DNA from: Apoda limacodes
Lineage: Eukaryota; Arthropoda; Insecta; Lepidoptera; Limacodidae
DNA length: 64,000 nt
NCBI GenBank assembly: GCA_946406115.1
Contig: OX291557.1
Span: 2,140,501 to 2,204,500, forward strand
Direction: 5' to 3'
In this document: positions 33,149 to 45,534 of the stretch, in pieces
How positions within the stretch are numbered: position 1 is the stretch's first letter
Layout: each line of letters begins with the position of its first letter
Program-made: the position numbers and the translations under genes
The notes under the pieces: model-generated
Database searches by the model: none
Told to the model about the DNA's origin: nothing
The model's input: the letters and a program-made list of their open reading frames with translations, nothing else

Positions 33149-33567
33149 CTGCACACAACAAAAATATGTTTACTTTAAAGGCCATACATAAAAAAAAATC
33201 CAAAGCTAACAATAACAACTTCATACATTATATCATTTCTAAAGCCCAAAAACTTGTACTTAGTAAGTCGGCTGAAATAAAAGTTATAACAAATTTAATT
33301 TAAATTAAATTAAAAACACAAACATAATGCACTGCTGTAAAAATAAAAATCTTGTTAAATGTATTTTTGCTTTTAAAATTTATTAATGTAATCAGTTTGC
33401 CCTACTCAGTTAATTATTTGAGAAACTGACGACTACAACAGAAAAATGTGGAAAAAAATAGGGGTGTGTATCTTGTATCGTGAACACGGCCGTGTATTTT
33501 ACGTGATTATGTGTATGTAACGTATAATATTTTTTTGAGAAAATTATAGGTATGTATATAAAAGACA

Positions 33568-33645
33568 TTTTTAGGGTTCCGTACCTAAAGAGTACCAACG
33601 GAGCCCTATTACTAACCCTATGCTGTCTGCCTGCCTGTCCGACTA
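33568..33645 (-). repeat. Interspersed repeat fragment, minus strand
   Basis: Reversed end of the 19775-20064 family: agggttccgtacctaaagag, then agccctattactaaccctat. A similar reversed fragment is at 34935-35010. Confidence 0.65.
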
Positions 33646-34934
33646 TTAAAGGACATTCTTTCTTTTTACACGACATGTAGTTACTGAAAATTTGTGTTAA
33701 CTATAAAGTATAACAACGAATAATAACAAACTGTGTGTGTGAGACGGACCCGAGCCATTACCATCTTAAATAACTGTTACAGCGCCATCTAGTTATTATT
33801 AAGAGAAACAGTAACATATAAGTTTTTAGGAAACGATATCCAAGTTAAGCAACGTCGGGCTAGATCAGTAATTGGATCGGTGAAACTTTTTTGTTTCTGT
33901 TTTTATTATCGTAGGTACATTACGTAAATGGTAATAGGTATGGAACGATTACGATCAACCAGGTTCCGTACAAATTGATTTAATTCTTATTCTACTATTC
34001 TATAGTGTATGTATAGTTTTAGAGATACAGCCCTTTTTAGGTTTACAACAGCTTTCATCTGAATATAGATCTTGGTGGTCTATCATTTCTTTAAGGAAAC
34101 TACTAAACTACTACTCTGAGATTCATATTTGTGCAGATAATTAGATAATTATAGGTATCATGCAGAATGAAAATCTTGATTTGATTTATCACTTTTGTAT
34201 ACCGTATATTTTGTATATTGATCTTAGACTAATATATACTAATATACTAGTATATTACGGACAATATTTTCATCTAAATAAAATATTTCCCTAAAAAAAG
34301 AAAGCTTAATTAATTATTAATATCCCTAAAAAATCTATAATACATTTAACGAGAAAATTGCTTTCGTAGAAGTTGCAACTTTTCTAGTTTTATTTGACGC
34401 AAATTCTGCATATTTTAAAATATTTGATTTTCTTTTTGGGCACAGCCTATCGAAAAATAATTATTGCTCAGAAACTAAGTAAGTATACCTATGTATAGGT
34501 GTAAAAATTATAAACAAAAACGTAAAAATGCAAGTATCGGGAGCTCGTCACTAATTTGAATATTGCACATAAAACGAACGAACGAACGACTACTTATTCC
34601 CCACTGTGCACTACACAGATGGTGTTACGTTGAGCACATTTTTCTCGGCTCAGTCGGCCATTTTGATTTGCTCTGGGAACTGTAGCGTCGAACGCGAAAA
34701 ATTGTGAAGCAGTTATTCACTCACAACAATGTTGTGCATCGGGATGCGAGCGAGGCGAACGTTTACGTGTTGAGTGACGTACACGTACACGTACACGTAC
34801 GTGACAGATGATTGTCCACCGGGATTACTGAAGTATGAGCAAGCTTTTGTCAGACCTCGATACTACATTTGTAGCATGTTTTTTCTCTTTAACATTATTA
34901 AAAGTCTAATAATAATGACACTTTGAATATTTTT
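33646..34934. other. Intronic sequence, nothing distinct
   Basis: AT-rich with short simple runs: aacgaacgaacgaacg near 34577 and alternating gtacac near 34780-34805. No gene. Confidence 0.5.
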
Positions 34935-35039
34935 AAGGTTCTGTTCCAAAATAGTGCCAACAGCATTCTATTACTAACATACGCACGCTGTCTGTCAGTC
35001 TGACCTTCAAAGAGATATATATTTTTCAAAGTCAAAGTA

Positions 35040-35690
35040 ATTTTTTTTTATTCAAATTAGGTTTTTACAAACTCTTTTGAATCGTCAAAGTTATGAAATA
35101 ACTTTTTTGAAAACCTGTTCACAATATTGTTGATTTCTTCCGAGAAGAATCCGGCAAGAAACTCGATAGTAACTCTTTTAAAAATCATTTTTTTTAAATA
35201 AAAATTTAAGCGGTACGTTTTTATAAAATTTTCATTTATAATTTGGTTTACCAATGCGTCCTGTAATTGAGCATCTTCAGTCCCATAAATTTGTATCATT
35301 TACATAGTCTGAAATATTGTAGTATGCTTTTTTACAAAGTAGTTGTTTGATAAAAGAGTTGAAGAAAGTGCATACATTGCTCCATAAAAGAGTTATTTTG
35401 TGTAGACGTGTATCATGCACCAACAGCTTATTTTTACTTCAAGTATTTACTTTGTGAACGTCATTTTTCTTGCTGAAACTATTAATATTTTATGTATATA
35501 TAAAAGATTTATATATGTGTACTGCGACGCTGAAGTTAAAATATTTACTTTCTTAAACCTATTTCTCAGAGATATCCTAGATCCTAATTTGTAAATAGCA
35601 CGAATTGCCCGTTTTTGTAACATAAATATTGTATTTACATCAGCAGTACTACTCCACAGTAAGAAACCATATGTCATTCAACTATGGAAA
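35040..35690 (-). pseudogene. LINE fragment (second family), RT C-terminus and tail
   Basis: Minus-strand ORF at 35447-35677 reads YGFLLWSSTADVNTIFMLQK and RAIRAIYKL, the end of a Jockey/CR1-class polymerase. The ORF at 35057-35299 (AGFFSEEINNIVNRFSKK) and the tail (ttttattcaaattaggtttt reversed) follow. The same tail recurs at 62475-62640 and 16325-16400. A different family from the 23256 LINE. Confidence 0.78.
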
Positions 35691-35741
35691 TAGCTAATAT
35701 ACTATTTTTGCGGTGTCGACATCGGTCGTGAATTGTCTTTT

Positions 35742-36093
35742 TTTTTTTTATACCACTAAGGTGGCAAGCAAGCACACAGTCTGCCTGATGGAAAGCTGTC
35801 ACCGTGGCCTATGGACGTTTGCAACACCAGAAGTATCACTCGCGCGTTGCAGACCCTTAAAAAATCCAAAAACTTCTTTCTTGAAGAACCCCATACTGTA
35901 GTCCATAGAGAAAACCTTGGCAGGGAGCTCATTCCACAACCCAAGCGTTCGCGGGAGGAAACCGCACTGTACGCGACCATTTCGGTTCTAAAGTGTGAGA
36001 ATAAATTCCCTGCAGATGGCGAGCGGTGCGATGGTAGAAAGTAGCCGTGGGCATCATTTTGAACAATTCCTCAGAACACATCCCATTGCACAA
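35742..36093 (-). pseudogene. LINE fragment of the 23256 family, minus strand
   Basis: Minus-strand text EELFKMMPTATFYHRTA, HTLEPKWSRTVR, LWNELPAKVFSMDYSMGFFK, then the tail ending gccaccttagtggtataaaa. Dead copy with frameshifts. Its 5' side is joined at about 36093 to sequence of another LINE. Confidence 0.88.
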
Positions 36094-36236
36094 GCCTCTT
36101 GATCGCATAAACAGCAGAGCTAAGTTTTTGGGCTAGGTTATGAATATGAGGACCCCATTGAAGTTTGGAGTCCAGCGTTATGCCAAGAATTACTGTAGAA
36201 TAAACAAGTTCTAAATGAAATTTTGAAACGTTCAGA
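36094..36236 (-). pseudogene. Piece of another LINE RT fused to the previous fragment
   Basis: Minus strand reads LGITLDSKLQWGPHIHNLAQ then KLSSAVYAIKRL, a conserved post-catalytic RT region of a different non-LTR family; the intact 23256 LINE has other residues here. It flows without gap into the 35742-36093 fragment, so the join is a chimera or an old insertion boundary. Confidence 0.7.
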
Positions 36237-39200
36237 CGGTAATGTTCATCATATCAGCCCATTGACGTCCACTGCTGGACATAGGCCTCACCTAACTTTC
36301 TCCACAGCGTGCGACTCTGTGCCGCCTGTAACCAACGGCTCCCCGCTACCCTTACGAGGTCATCTGTTCATCTAGCGGGTTTCGGTTCGTTGCTGCCACT
36401 CGAGAACCTTCTTCCCCCATCGGTTATCGGTTCTTCGAGCTATGCGCCCTGCCCATTGCCACTTCAGCTTTGCGATTCGGTGAGCTATGTTGGCGACTTT
36501 AGTTCTCCTACGGATTTCCTCATTCCTGATTCGATCACGTAGGGTTACTCCGAGCATATCTCTTTTCATCGCCCGGTGAGTGACCTTGAGCTTTCGTATA
36601 AGGCCCATAGTTAGCGGCCACGTCTCAGTGCCGTAAGTCATCACTGGCAACACACACTGGTTGAAGACTTTTGTCTTCAAGCACTGGGGTAATAAGGAGG
36701 ACAAAATAGAACGCAGTTTTCCGAACGATGCCCAACCGAGTTGGATTCGGCGATTAACCTCTTTCTCGAAATTGGACCTACCTAATCAAACAGTTTGTCC
36801 CAGGTATACGTATTCGTCAACAACTTCGAGTGTAGTTGTTGACGAGCACAAGGTGCTACATGGCCATTTGACATGGAAATATGGCCCACCCAATGGAAAG
36901 CTCTACTGAGGCTTTAGAGCATTGTGTTTAGGTCCTCCATCGACAATTTTATTAAATTAAAGACATCTTCCAACGCATTTGTGAACGGTTTCGGAGATAT
37001 GAGATCTCTCTGTCTCACACATCTCTGCAGTAGGATTGGTTTCGAGTTCTGATCCTGGAGACTGACTTGCATGGTGGCGTTATCATACTAGCATTTTAGG
37101 ACCTCGATATACCGATCATCAAAACGTCATCTCTGTAGAACCTGTAGCACTGCCCATGTTTCCATCGAATCGAAGGCTTTCTCATAGTCCAGAAACGCTC
37201 AGCAAGGGGGCCGATTTTACTCTTCTGACTTCTGTTTAATCTGCGGAGCGTATGTATGTGGTCAATGGTACTAAAGCCTCTTGGGAAACCAGCTTGTTCG
37301 GGAGGCTGAAAGTCGTCGAACTTGTGAGCGAGACGGTTCGTAATTACTCTTGAAAACAGCTTATAAACATGGCTCAGAAGCGTGATGGGTCTGTAATTTT
37401 TAAGAAGCGTATTGTCACATTTTTTGAAGAAAAGCACCACCACGCCTCTTTGCCATGCTTGTGGCGAAATACCTTCGAGTATAACGGTGTTAAAGATATT
37501 CTAAAGGACTTTTTGTATCGGTTTTCCATCCGCTTTCAGAAGCTCAGTCCTAACTCCACCATCACCTGGGGTCTTATTGTTGTTAAGCTGTTTGAGAGCC
37601 ATACTAATCTCGCAAAAGCTGACTTCCAGGATGTCCCCGGTATAGTGTCGAGTCAGTCTAGCTCTAGGGTCTTTAGCTGGATATCCAACCAAACCAAAGG
37701 TTTCGATGTCGACGTGTATAACTGTCCATAGAATTTCTCGATATCTTCCAAGACTTCTGGTCCAGACGAAACGATACTGCCGTCCTCCGTCTTGAGCCTT
37801 GCCAGATGGCTTCGCCCAAAAGCCAGATCTCTCGCGAACACTTTGGAACCTTTGTTCCGTTCTATTGCTTCCTCAATATGAAATGTATTAATGTGGCGAT
37901 TGTTGCGTGCAAGTGATTTTGAGATCTGTCTATTAAGCCGCCGATATGACACTGCATCATCTGAAGACTGCAGCCTAAGGTTTCGTCTCTCGTCCATAAG
38001 TCTTTTTGTTCTATTTGTACGGTGGGTTTTAAAGAACTTAGACCCAACCGTATGGACAGTTTCCACAAACATGTCGTTGGTATCGTCCACTGATGCGTCT
38101 TTCTTTAAGCATTCAAAGCAATTTTTGAGTTGGAGCTGAAAGTTTTGGATTTTGGATGGTTTTAGTTGTGGGTCGGAGCGTTGACTTTATCAGTCGGGAC
38201 CTATCAAGCCTTATGTTGAGGTTTAATCTGCCTCTTACCATACGGTGATCACTCCCGGTTTTGACCGTGTGGATCACAGAGACATCATTGAACACTTGCT
38301 TTTCCGTCGACATGATAAAGTCAATCTCATTCTTTGTGCAACCATCCGGACTCATCCAGGTCCACTTCCTGTGGGGGCGCTTCTTGAAATAGGAATTCAT
38401 CATAAAGAGGCCTTCCTTTTCCATGAAGTCGGCCAGCATCTGCCCTCTGTAGTTCCGTTGTCCATATCCAAATTGCCCCACTCTCAGCTCATTACCACTT
38501 CGTTTGCCTAGTTTCGCGTTGAAGTCCCCCGTCATGACGTTATAGTGTGTTTTGGAGGGGGTTTAGAAATATTATCATACATCTCCTCCACTACTTCGTC
38601 TGGGTGTGTCGAAGTCGGCGTGTAAACCTGTAGGACCTTCAACGAATAACGTTTTGATATTCTGAGTATCAGGTACGCTACCCTGGTCGACACACTGTCA
38701 ACTTCGATGATATTGTTGACGAGGGACTTGCGGACGATAAGCCCGACACCACCTTGAGATAGCTGGTCACCCCCCCGGTAGTACACCAAGTTACCTGAGT
38801 TAAGAACTATCGTGTTCTGTCCCTGTCTTCGGACCTTCGATAGCCATATAATGTCCCAGCGTAACTTGCCAGGTCCAGTCGTCGGTGTTGGTAGCCGGAT
38901 CTCTGCCGGGGATTCTTCACACCCCCTGCCCCGCCGTTACCAAGGCCGCTACCGTAGCCTGGACTAGCAAAGCTGCCGGGGACTAGGGGTCGTTTGTTTT
39001 TGGTGCCGTTCATTTTTTGTTGGTGGGTTTGCCATACTCGCCACGCCTGGCAAGCGGGTTGGCGAGCGCAGTATTGTTATAAGGGGTTGCTGCTGCCCGA
39101 CATCCCCTATCGGATAGTAGAAGGAAACAAGGAGTAAGGTTGGGATGTGATGATTTCTTAAATGAAATTGTATAATGAGTGGGATACGTCGAAGGGGGGT

Positions 39201-39290
39201 GGAAGGAAATGGGGAGAATTAGAAGTAGCACGGAAGGCCGGGGTCGCGTATCTGTGTATTCGGAAATGAATACCCCTGACACAGGGGGTA
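36237..39290 (-). pseudogene. RTE-class LINE, nearly whole but broken, minus strand
   Basis: Reading from 39290 down: a leader segment with RAAATPYNNTALANPLARRG; endonuclease pieces QGGVGLIVRKSLV, MTGDFNAKLG, ENWTW-like KWTWMSPDG.KNEIDFIM and GSDHRMVRGRL (the GDFN and SDHR active-site motifs); a linker with ETVHTVGSKFF; RT pieces NYRPITLLSHVYKLFSRVI and AGFPRGFSTIDHIHTL. The catalytic palm is largely missing and at least four frame breaks are present. The C-terminal region has MTYGTETWPLT, MLGVTLRDRIRNEEIRRRTK and AKLKWQWAGRIARR. The 3' end is near tcatcatatcagcccattga. GC-richer than flanks. Confidence 0.88.
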
Positions 39291-39364
39291 ATGTTCACAG
39301 ATTATATATTATTACGGTTGATCCGACCAGTAATAAAAAAGTTTAAGAAAGATAGGTATACAAA

Positions 39365-40250
39365 AACGGTAAAATGCGAGTTGGACTCTTGCACTAAGGG
39401 TTCCCCACCGAAAAACACACAATGCTAAATCTTAAGCAACAAATATGATACAGTAATTTTCCAAAAATGCTAAATTCTTTTATATTTGCAATTGAGTGCC
39501 CATATACAAATTATATTAATTTGAATACATAATTCAAAATTACTTTAAAAAAATCCAAATTATTCCGAATTTTTAGCGTACTTCGGTGTTGCATCTGGTC
39601 CAGAATACACCCAACTGGTGCAACTATCGTGCAAAGTACCTCCTTGTATGTAGCTAATGTTCCACTCACGGTATAAAAGATAAATAAAGTCGCCCACCCA
39701 GGGGACTGTTTACGTTACGTGCGCTCTCTCCACTCGGACACACAGGGCACTGTACAAACGGCACGTAACTACTTACTCTAGGGTTGTATTTACAAGCACT
39801 GTAAAAATAAAATTAACTACGGTAACACATGTAACCTGTTTTTTTTTTAAAAAAAGTATATTTATAGACGAATCATTTTTTAAACAGTGAATTTTATAGC
39901 AAAACTGAAGGTTTTAACTTCGAAATTATTTGGTTATATAGTACCTACACAGAAAAAAATAGTAGAAAAACTGCGTAACTAAATACAGTTTAAATTAATA
40001 AAAACCACCACAAAATTATTGTTCGAACTTATATTACAAAATAAATACGTTATGATGATAACTGACCAATAATAAAATGTTACTAAAAATATTTACCTCC
40101 TTTATGACTCGAAGATGTTCGTCCATATTTGTGGTATCGTACGAGTACCATCTTTTGGCCAATTCGTTTTCTTTCGTATAGATCTTTATATTTTGTCTAT
40201 CAAAAATGTATAGTAGTTTAAAATACCAATACATATTATGAATTCAATAA
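39365..40250. other. Intronic sequence with repeat fragments
   Basis: 39365-39420 is the head of the GTGCGAGT family. About 39655-39745 holds cactcacggtataaaagata then gggactgtttacgttacgtg, which recurs near 45575-45640. No gene. Confidence 0.5.
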
Positions 40251-41340
40251 TTTGCAGAGTGCGCCTCGGTACGCACTTCGGTACGACATTTTACCCAAAC
40301 TAAGCCAATGGATTTAGGTTTTGAAATAGTGGTTGTTTTAATTGAAATCACTATTCAATTAAGAAAAGTGACTCTCAGAAAATAATTGCCTATAGAAACT
40401 AAAATTCTACTTCTTGTCTGTGAAAGATTTTGAAACACGCAGTACCTACTTGTCTATGTAACCATAGTACGGAATATCTCTGAATTGTAGGGTATCTAAA
40501 TAACAAAAGCAAAAGTTGGTCGACCATACAACTCGGTATAAATCAACGATATTTAAGTAGATATGCTTCAAGTGGATGCCTACCTTCATATTTTTAGAAA
40601 TCTAATTTTGATCCGCTGTTGTCTACACGTCCTAATCTTACACGAATGCAATAAACAGTTCTGTCTTACACTTAGTCTGTGTAATTATAATTCCATCTTC
40701 TGGGCAGGTACCTAGTAAGATCAAAGGCGACAGTAAAGAGTAGTAATGTTTGAATAACCTGTATACCATTATTATTTAGAATAAGTAACAAAATGAAAAA
40801 AATTGGACATGTGAATTTAATCCAGATTACTTTTTCGGTTTTTTTTTTACATAGAAAAAGGACTTTTTTGAATATAAAATCATAATTATTTACAAAATGT
40901 ACTAAATGTCTCTGTCTCTTTCGTAGTTTTTTAAAAGTATACTAGATGTCGCTGTCACGGTTTTTCATCACGCTATGGTTTTGTTTCATTTTATTTTACT
41001 AGATTTCAAGTTGGTTACCATATACTGGATAGATTAATAAACATAGGCTACTTTTATCCTTATTTTTTGAAAGACGTACTTCACTGCAAAGTGACTGAAA
41101 CGTCCGTTTAATTAAAGATTTATTACTATTCACCATAGTACATAACCTTCCCTGAGTACACTTTTACTAACTAACGTAACTTGGCAGGTATCACCAAAAA
41201 TATCATGGAGTTTTTTACCTTTAAGGCCCGTGACACCACTGGTGGTGTTTAGGGGATTATTTTAGTCCCCATGACCCCACCTACTAATAAGGTTGTCACG
41301 TACTCTATCGATGAATATCTGTCACACTAGTTCCATTGAA
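40250..41340. other. Intronic sequence, nothing recognised
   Basis: AT-rich, no ORF or repeat identified. Near 41230 is a short palindrome accactggtggt. Confidence 0.5.
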
Positions 41341-41860
41341 GAAAATAAAGTGTTTTGTTCGGCTTTACTTACTCAAATGAAAATTTAAGTTTGTAAAAAT
41401 AAAAACAAATGTTCATGAACTCCATTTTTCATTCTTTGCCCATGATCCAACTACGTAGTTAATCTGGTAGTCACCGAGGTCAATGATTTTGGTCCCTGGT
41501 TCTACCAGTAGGACTGTAACAAGAAAATTGTTAGTTTTTTATCACACTAGCTCGTAAATAGTGTCATTACTCCCACGAGCTTTTTCTTTGTTAAATTTAC
41601 TTTACAGAAGTGATAGATTTTATTAAAATCTTCAATTCGGATGACAACTGTCAAACTAGAAACGGCTTTATCTCCTTAACTTTTGATGGTACACTTGAAG
41701 TTTTCTAGGACAAAATCATTGTCCTTAGTCACTACCAGTCGAACTACGCAGTAGGACCACGGGCAAAGAACGACAAGGAGCTCATAAACATATTTTTTTT
41801 ATTTTACAATCTTAAATTTTTATTTTAATAAGTAAACCCGAATAAAACACTTGTATTTTT
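41341..41860. mobile_element. Fold-back element with about 155-bp imperfect inverted arms
   Basis: Arms at about 41341-41495 and 41708-41860 are inverted copies at roughly 75-80% by eye. Matched stretches include ttctttgcccatgatcc with its partner, caatgattttggtcc with ggacaaaatcattg, and aagtgttttgttcgg with its partner. The interior of about 210 bp is noncoding. Confidence 0.75.
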
Positions 41861-43019
41861 AAATATTGTCCTGGCTGGGTTCGCGTAGTCACCCAGCTCT
41901 ACTGCACCATTACTATTTATGAGTGCCTGCCTTTAATTTACTTTTTACGGTAAGTAGTTAGGTACCTGCTTTACAAGATAGATTGGGTTTTATGGAACAT
42001 TAGGTCGTTTAATATATGTTATATCATTTAAAATACAAATTATTTAAAATTTATCTAGATAGCTGCGTTAATGTGTAATAATTACCACTATTAATTATTA
42101 TTCGGTCCGCGGCTGATCGTCCGCCATTACGGCCTCATTGTCAATTCCCGCCACGTGTAGGTACGTACACGTACGGTCGCGTATTTCGATTAACTGAATT
42201 ATTAATTCCAAAGTGGTTGATAAACATGTGAGATAAACAAAACGTGAGTGTCTACAAAATATTGAACAACGTAATCCTCGTTTGGAAATTTACAGTAACA
42301 CGTTTTCAGATGTGAAACGCAAAGAAAGAATTGGAAATCTCTCTTAAAATGAATTATTTATCTATAGGCACTTATAATAAATCTGTAGAGAGGTCAATTC
42401 TGTACATGAAATATATTTTCAAAATAACTATCAGGGGGTGATTAGTGATCGATACTGATGCCAAAAATGCAATCAGTAAAATTTTTGTCTCTCTGTCTGT
42501 ATGTTCGTTATAGAAACAAAAATTGCTCGACGGATTTTAACGAAACTTGGTACAATTATTCTTCACACTCCTGGGCAGGTTATAGTATACTTTTCATCAC
42601 GCTACGATCAATAAGAGCAGAGCATTGAAAGAAAATGTTGGGAAAACGGGAGAAGTTGCACCATTTTTTAAGATTCCGTCGCGTGTTTAGCCTTAATGGT
42701 TAAAGCTACACAGAAATCATGTATGACGGAAATGTTCACCTGAAAATTATATAAAAAATATCCCACTACAACATAGTCTTGACTCACAATAACACGTGTA
42801 ACTCCCGATAGCTTAGCAGTTCGGAGCTTTCTGATTATATTTGTTTACTCTTACGTTTATTACACTCTCACTCGTCCCTAATTAAAAAAAGTTAACATTA
42901 TAACCTATTCATTAAAAAAAAAAAAGTAATCGGTATAGAAACACCAAAGTTATACATGAAATACGCTAATAAGCCATCGCGCGTGAATACTGAATCATGC
43001 TAAAAGGATTAGTTTTGTG

Positions 43020-43110
43020 TAACGGTCGCCGCGCTCGACGCGGCTCGCGGCGAGAGGTATAAAAAGGTGGGGGGGGGTCCTAGCATACAATATTTGGCTG
43101 TTATGATGGC
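43020..43110 (+). promoter_or_regulatory. TATA-type promoter of the Helitron
   Basis: GC-rich cgccgcgctcgacgcggctc is followed by ggtataaaaaggtggggggg (TATA box at about 43059-43066). The first ATG of the retained protein start lies about 590 bp downstream; a nearer atgatggcg is at about 43102. Probably the element's own promoter; activity is unknown. Confidence 0.55.
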
Positions 43111-43648
43111 GAATAGACGTTCAAAACGTTCGAGCTTATTGACAGACAAAAATTGATATTAACAAACCGTGCATATCGGCGCGACATTTAGTCTTTGTCT
43201 TTGAAATAGGTATAGGCGTAGTCATAGGTATTCATTTTTAAGTGACGTAGGTATAGGTAGATAGTATTGGACAGGCGTCTTAGCTTTATTTTCATTTCTT
43301 TTTTTGTCATAAGTTGTAGATATTTCTCGGTATAATTCTTATAATAATATCTTATAATAATTCTTATATAATTCTTTAAGAACTATTTGGTTTTTTTTTT
43401 AAATTTATTAAGCTGTAGTTTTAAATAGGTACCTAGGTATCAAATTTCATTCTATTAGACGTAGTTTAGGTACCTACTTATATATTTTTAAGAATTTAAT
43501 TTTGGATTTAAGGATTTATTTAGGATCAGTTTTATTATTTAAGGCACTTATTTTTAGTGTAAGGTAGCTATAGTTAGTTAGGACCTCTAACGTAGGTTAT
43601 TATGTTAGTAAGGTATTCAGATACCGTCAATTAAAAATAAAATACACA

Positions 43649-43771
43649 ATGCCACCTAAAAGACGATTAAGTTTATCTCGAAATTCGAGAGAAGCTAAGA
43701 GAATGAGAAATACGCGTTCTCAAGAATCGGCAGAGGAAAGAGCACATCGGTTAAACTCTATTCCAATTTAA
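43649..43771 (+). pseudogene. Helitron protein N-terminal remnant (40 codons)
   Basis: ATG followed by PPKRRLSLSRNSREAKRMRN and TRSQESAEERAHRL: a short basic, arginine-rich leader of the kind that precedes Helitron Rep/helicase proteins in insects. Stops at TAA 43769-43771, where the deletion has joined it to noncoding or helicase-end sequence. Confidence 0.65.
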
Positions 43772-43799
43772 AATAACGCAATCCCCAGTATCCGTGTGT

Positions 43800-43981
43800 T
43801 ATGCAATGACAATTAATAAGAGCAGATTTTTCGTGTCGCTGGAGTAGATCTCGGTGTCAGTTGTTTCTCGCATGGTCAGTTTTACGTCGCTCTTTCCCGG
43901 GTTAGCAGTTCTAGAAATCTTTATGTTAACTTGCCGGACGGGTCAACTTTCTACATAGTTTACCCGGAAGGTTTACGCTGA
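43800..43981 (+). pseudogene. Helitron PIF1-type helicase C-terminal remnant
   Basis: One frame gives CYAMTINKS (43793-43820 region), and after a small deletion RVAGVDLGVSCFSHGQFYVA followed by LSRVSSSRNLYV ends at TGA 43979-43981. This is the last helicase motif (AMTINKsQGQtf...DL...sHGQLYVAlSRv) of PIF1-like Helitron helicases. The QGQT of the motif is lost at the frame break. Only about 60 codons remain. Confidence 0.82.
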
Positions 43982-44249
43982 AGTATTTGCGTTCTATAGG
44001 TACTTAAGCCTCATGTAAACGTGAACTAAATTATATTACCAATACATACATTAACTTAATAACACACAAGGAGTTACACGCTGACGGAGTCGCGAGCACA
44101 GCTGTTAAATGGATTTTAATGAAACTTTAGAATAATATTTTATACATCAGAATAAGACATAGGCTATAATTTATCATTCCACTGCTGAGTACGGGCCCTA
44201 ACTTCACGCGGGTGAAACCGCGGGCACAGCTAGTCTACAAATAATAGTT

Positions 44250-44495
44250 AGATGATTATAATTTAGATTCCTATTTTTAAAAATCTAAGTAGTTGATTTT
44301 ATAAATATCAGTTTATAGCTGAATCACTCAAAAACTGCTGATCGGGTTTAGATGTAATTTGGCACACCCACACCCACACCCACAGGCGCATCTAGTTTTG
44401 TTGGGAGTTTAGTTTTAGTTTAGTTTAGTTTTAGAACATACATAGAAAAAGGAAGCCGTGAAAGGGTGAAGCCGCGGGGCACAACTCAGTTAAAT
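44250..44495 (+). mobile_element. Second Helitron-like scrap
   Basis: Contains actgctgatcgggtttagat, a cacccacac run, and near its end aagggtgaagccgcggggca, a Helitron 3' hairpin-type sequence without a clear CTAG end. Confidence 0.55.
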
Positions 44496-45534
44496 AAATG
44501 TTAACGCAGTAATTTTGATAGATACAGACAGCCCTTTTTTAGCCTCATGTCGGCTATTTTGTTGAGCTCTTGGGATATCTTCTGCTGAAGTGGAAAAATG
44601 GTGCGATTGTTGTTGAAGTGTAAAACGGATGTTAGAGGATGTCTGTAGCGAATGACGACTTGATGAAGTCGTTTTCTATATTGATTCTAAACTTGGTCGA
44701 AGAATCTATTTAAATAGTGTTAATAAACAACAGCTACAACTTGCGCATCAAACTCACGACGCAAAAAGACCCGAAGGTGTAAATCGATAACTTCAGCTCT
44801 TCAAGTGGAATAAAACTAACATTTTGCTACGAAATACCTAATTAGTATACTTGAAATTTTTCGCAGTATTTAAAAATAGATTCCTACTCGCACTGACCTA
44901 TCCGAGATAAATTTTTTTTAGCATTTTTCAAATTTTGTTGTAAATGTAAATGGGATGGCAAAACTTGGTTAACGAAGGGATTTTGGTGATGGCTTACACT
45001 TTTTAAAGCCATTGCGCTAAAATATAATTCACTTGAAATAAACCTTTGCGGACCAGGAATAGTAAAATAGCTAAAGTTCAAAACTTTTTAATGACATATT
45101 ATAAATCGGCATCTTACAATAATAATCAATTTGAACATTAAATAGAGTAATGTGCTGGTAAAATGTATAAATCAGACTGGTATTCATCAGAAAGTATCGA
45201 CAGATTAACGTTCAGTCGGTCGTCGTACGTTCCCGGGGACAAATGCTGACTGCGCACTTCGGTGCCGCGGGCGGCGTAATTGCACACACTGATTGATATT
45301 AGCGTTGTGATTTCGAAATAAGTCACAAGATTAATTGATATAACGACTAAAAGTGCAAATTTTATTAATCACTCTATTAAACTATAACAAACTCTGGGAC
45401 GAAATTGATAAAAATATAATAAATTTTCGTAATATAATTTTAGTTATTTTAAATAACAATTAAAAGTTGTTTGTACAAACAAATATGTCATGTCATGTCC
45501 TGCAAGTACTATGTTAAAATTTACAAGTTAGTAA
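44496..45534. other. Intronic sequence, nothing recognised
   Basis: AT-rich, without exon candidates or recognised repeats. Confidence 0.5.

Larger units (their letters stand above)
42420..44235 (+). mobile_element. Internally deleted Helitron
   Basis: Evidence in order: Helitron-typical stretch ctgtctgtatgttcgttata and cacgctacgatcaataagag (42490-42620); TATA-containing promoter (43020-43110); start of a Helitron-type protein (43649); C-terminal end of a PIF1-type helicase (43832-43981); and a Helitron 3' terminus with hairpin cgcgggtgaaaccgcg (44207-44222) and CTAG (44230-44233) followed by T. Rep and most of the helicase are missing. The left boundary is uncertain. Confidence 0.78.
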
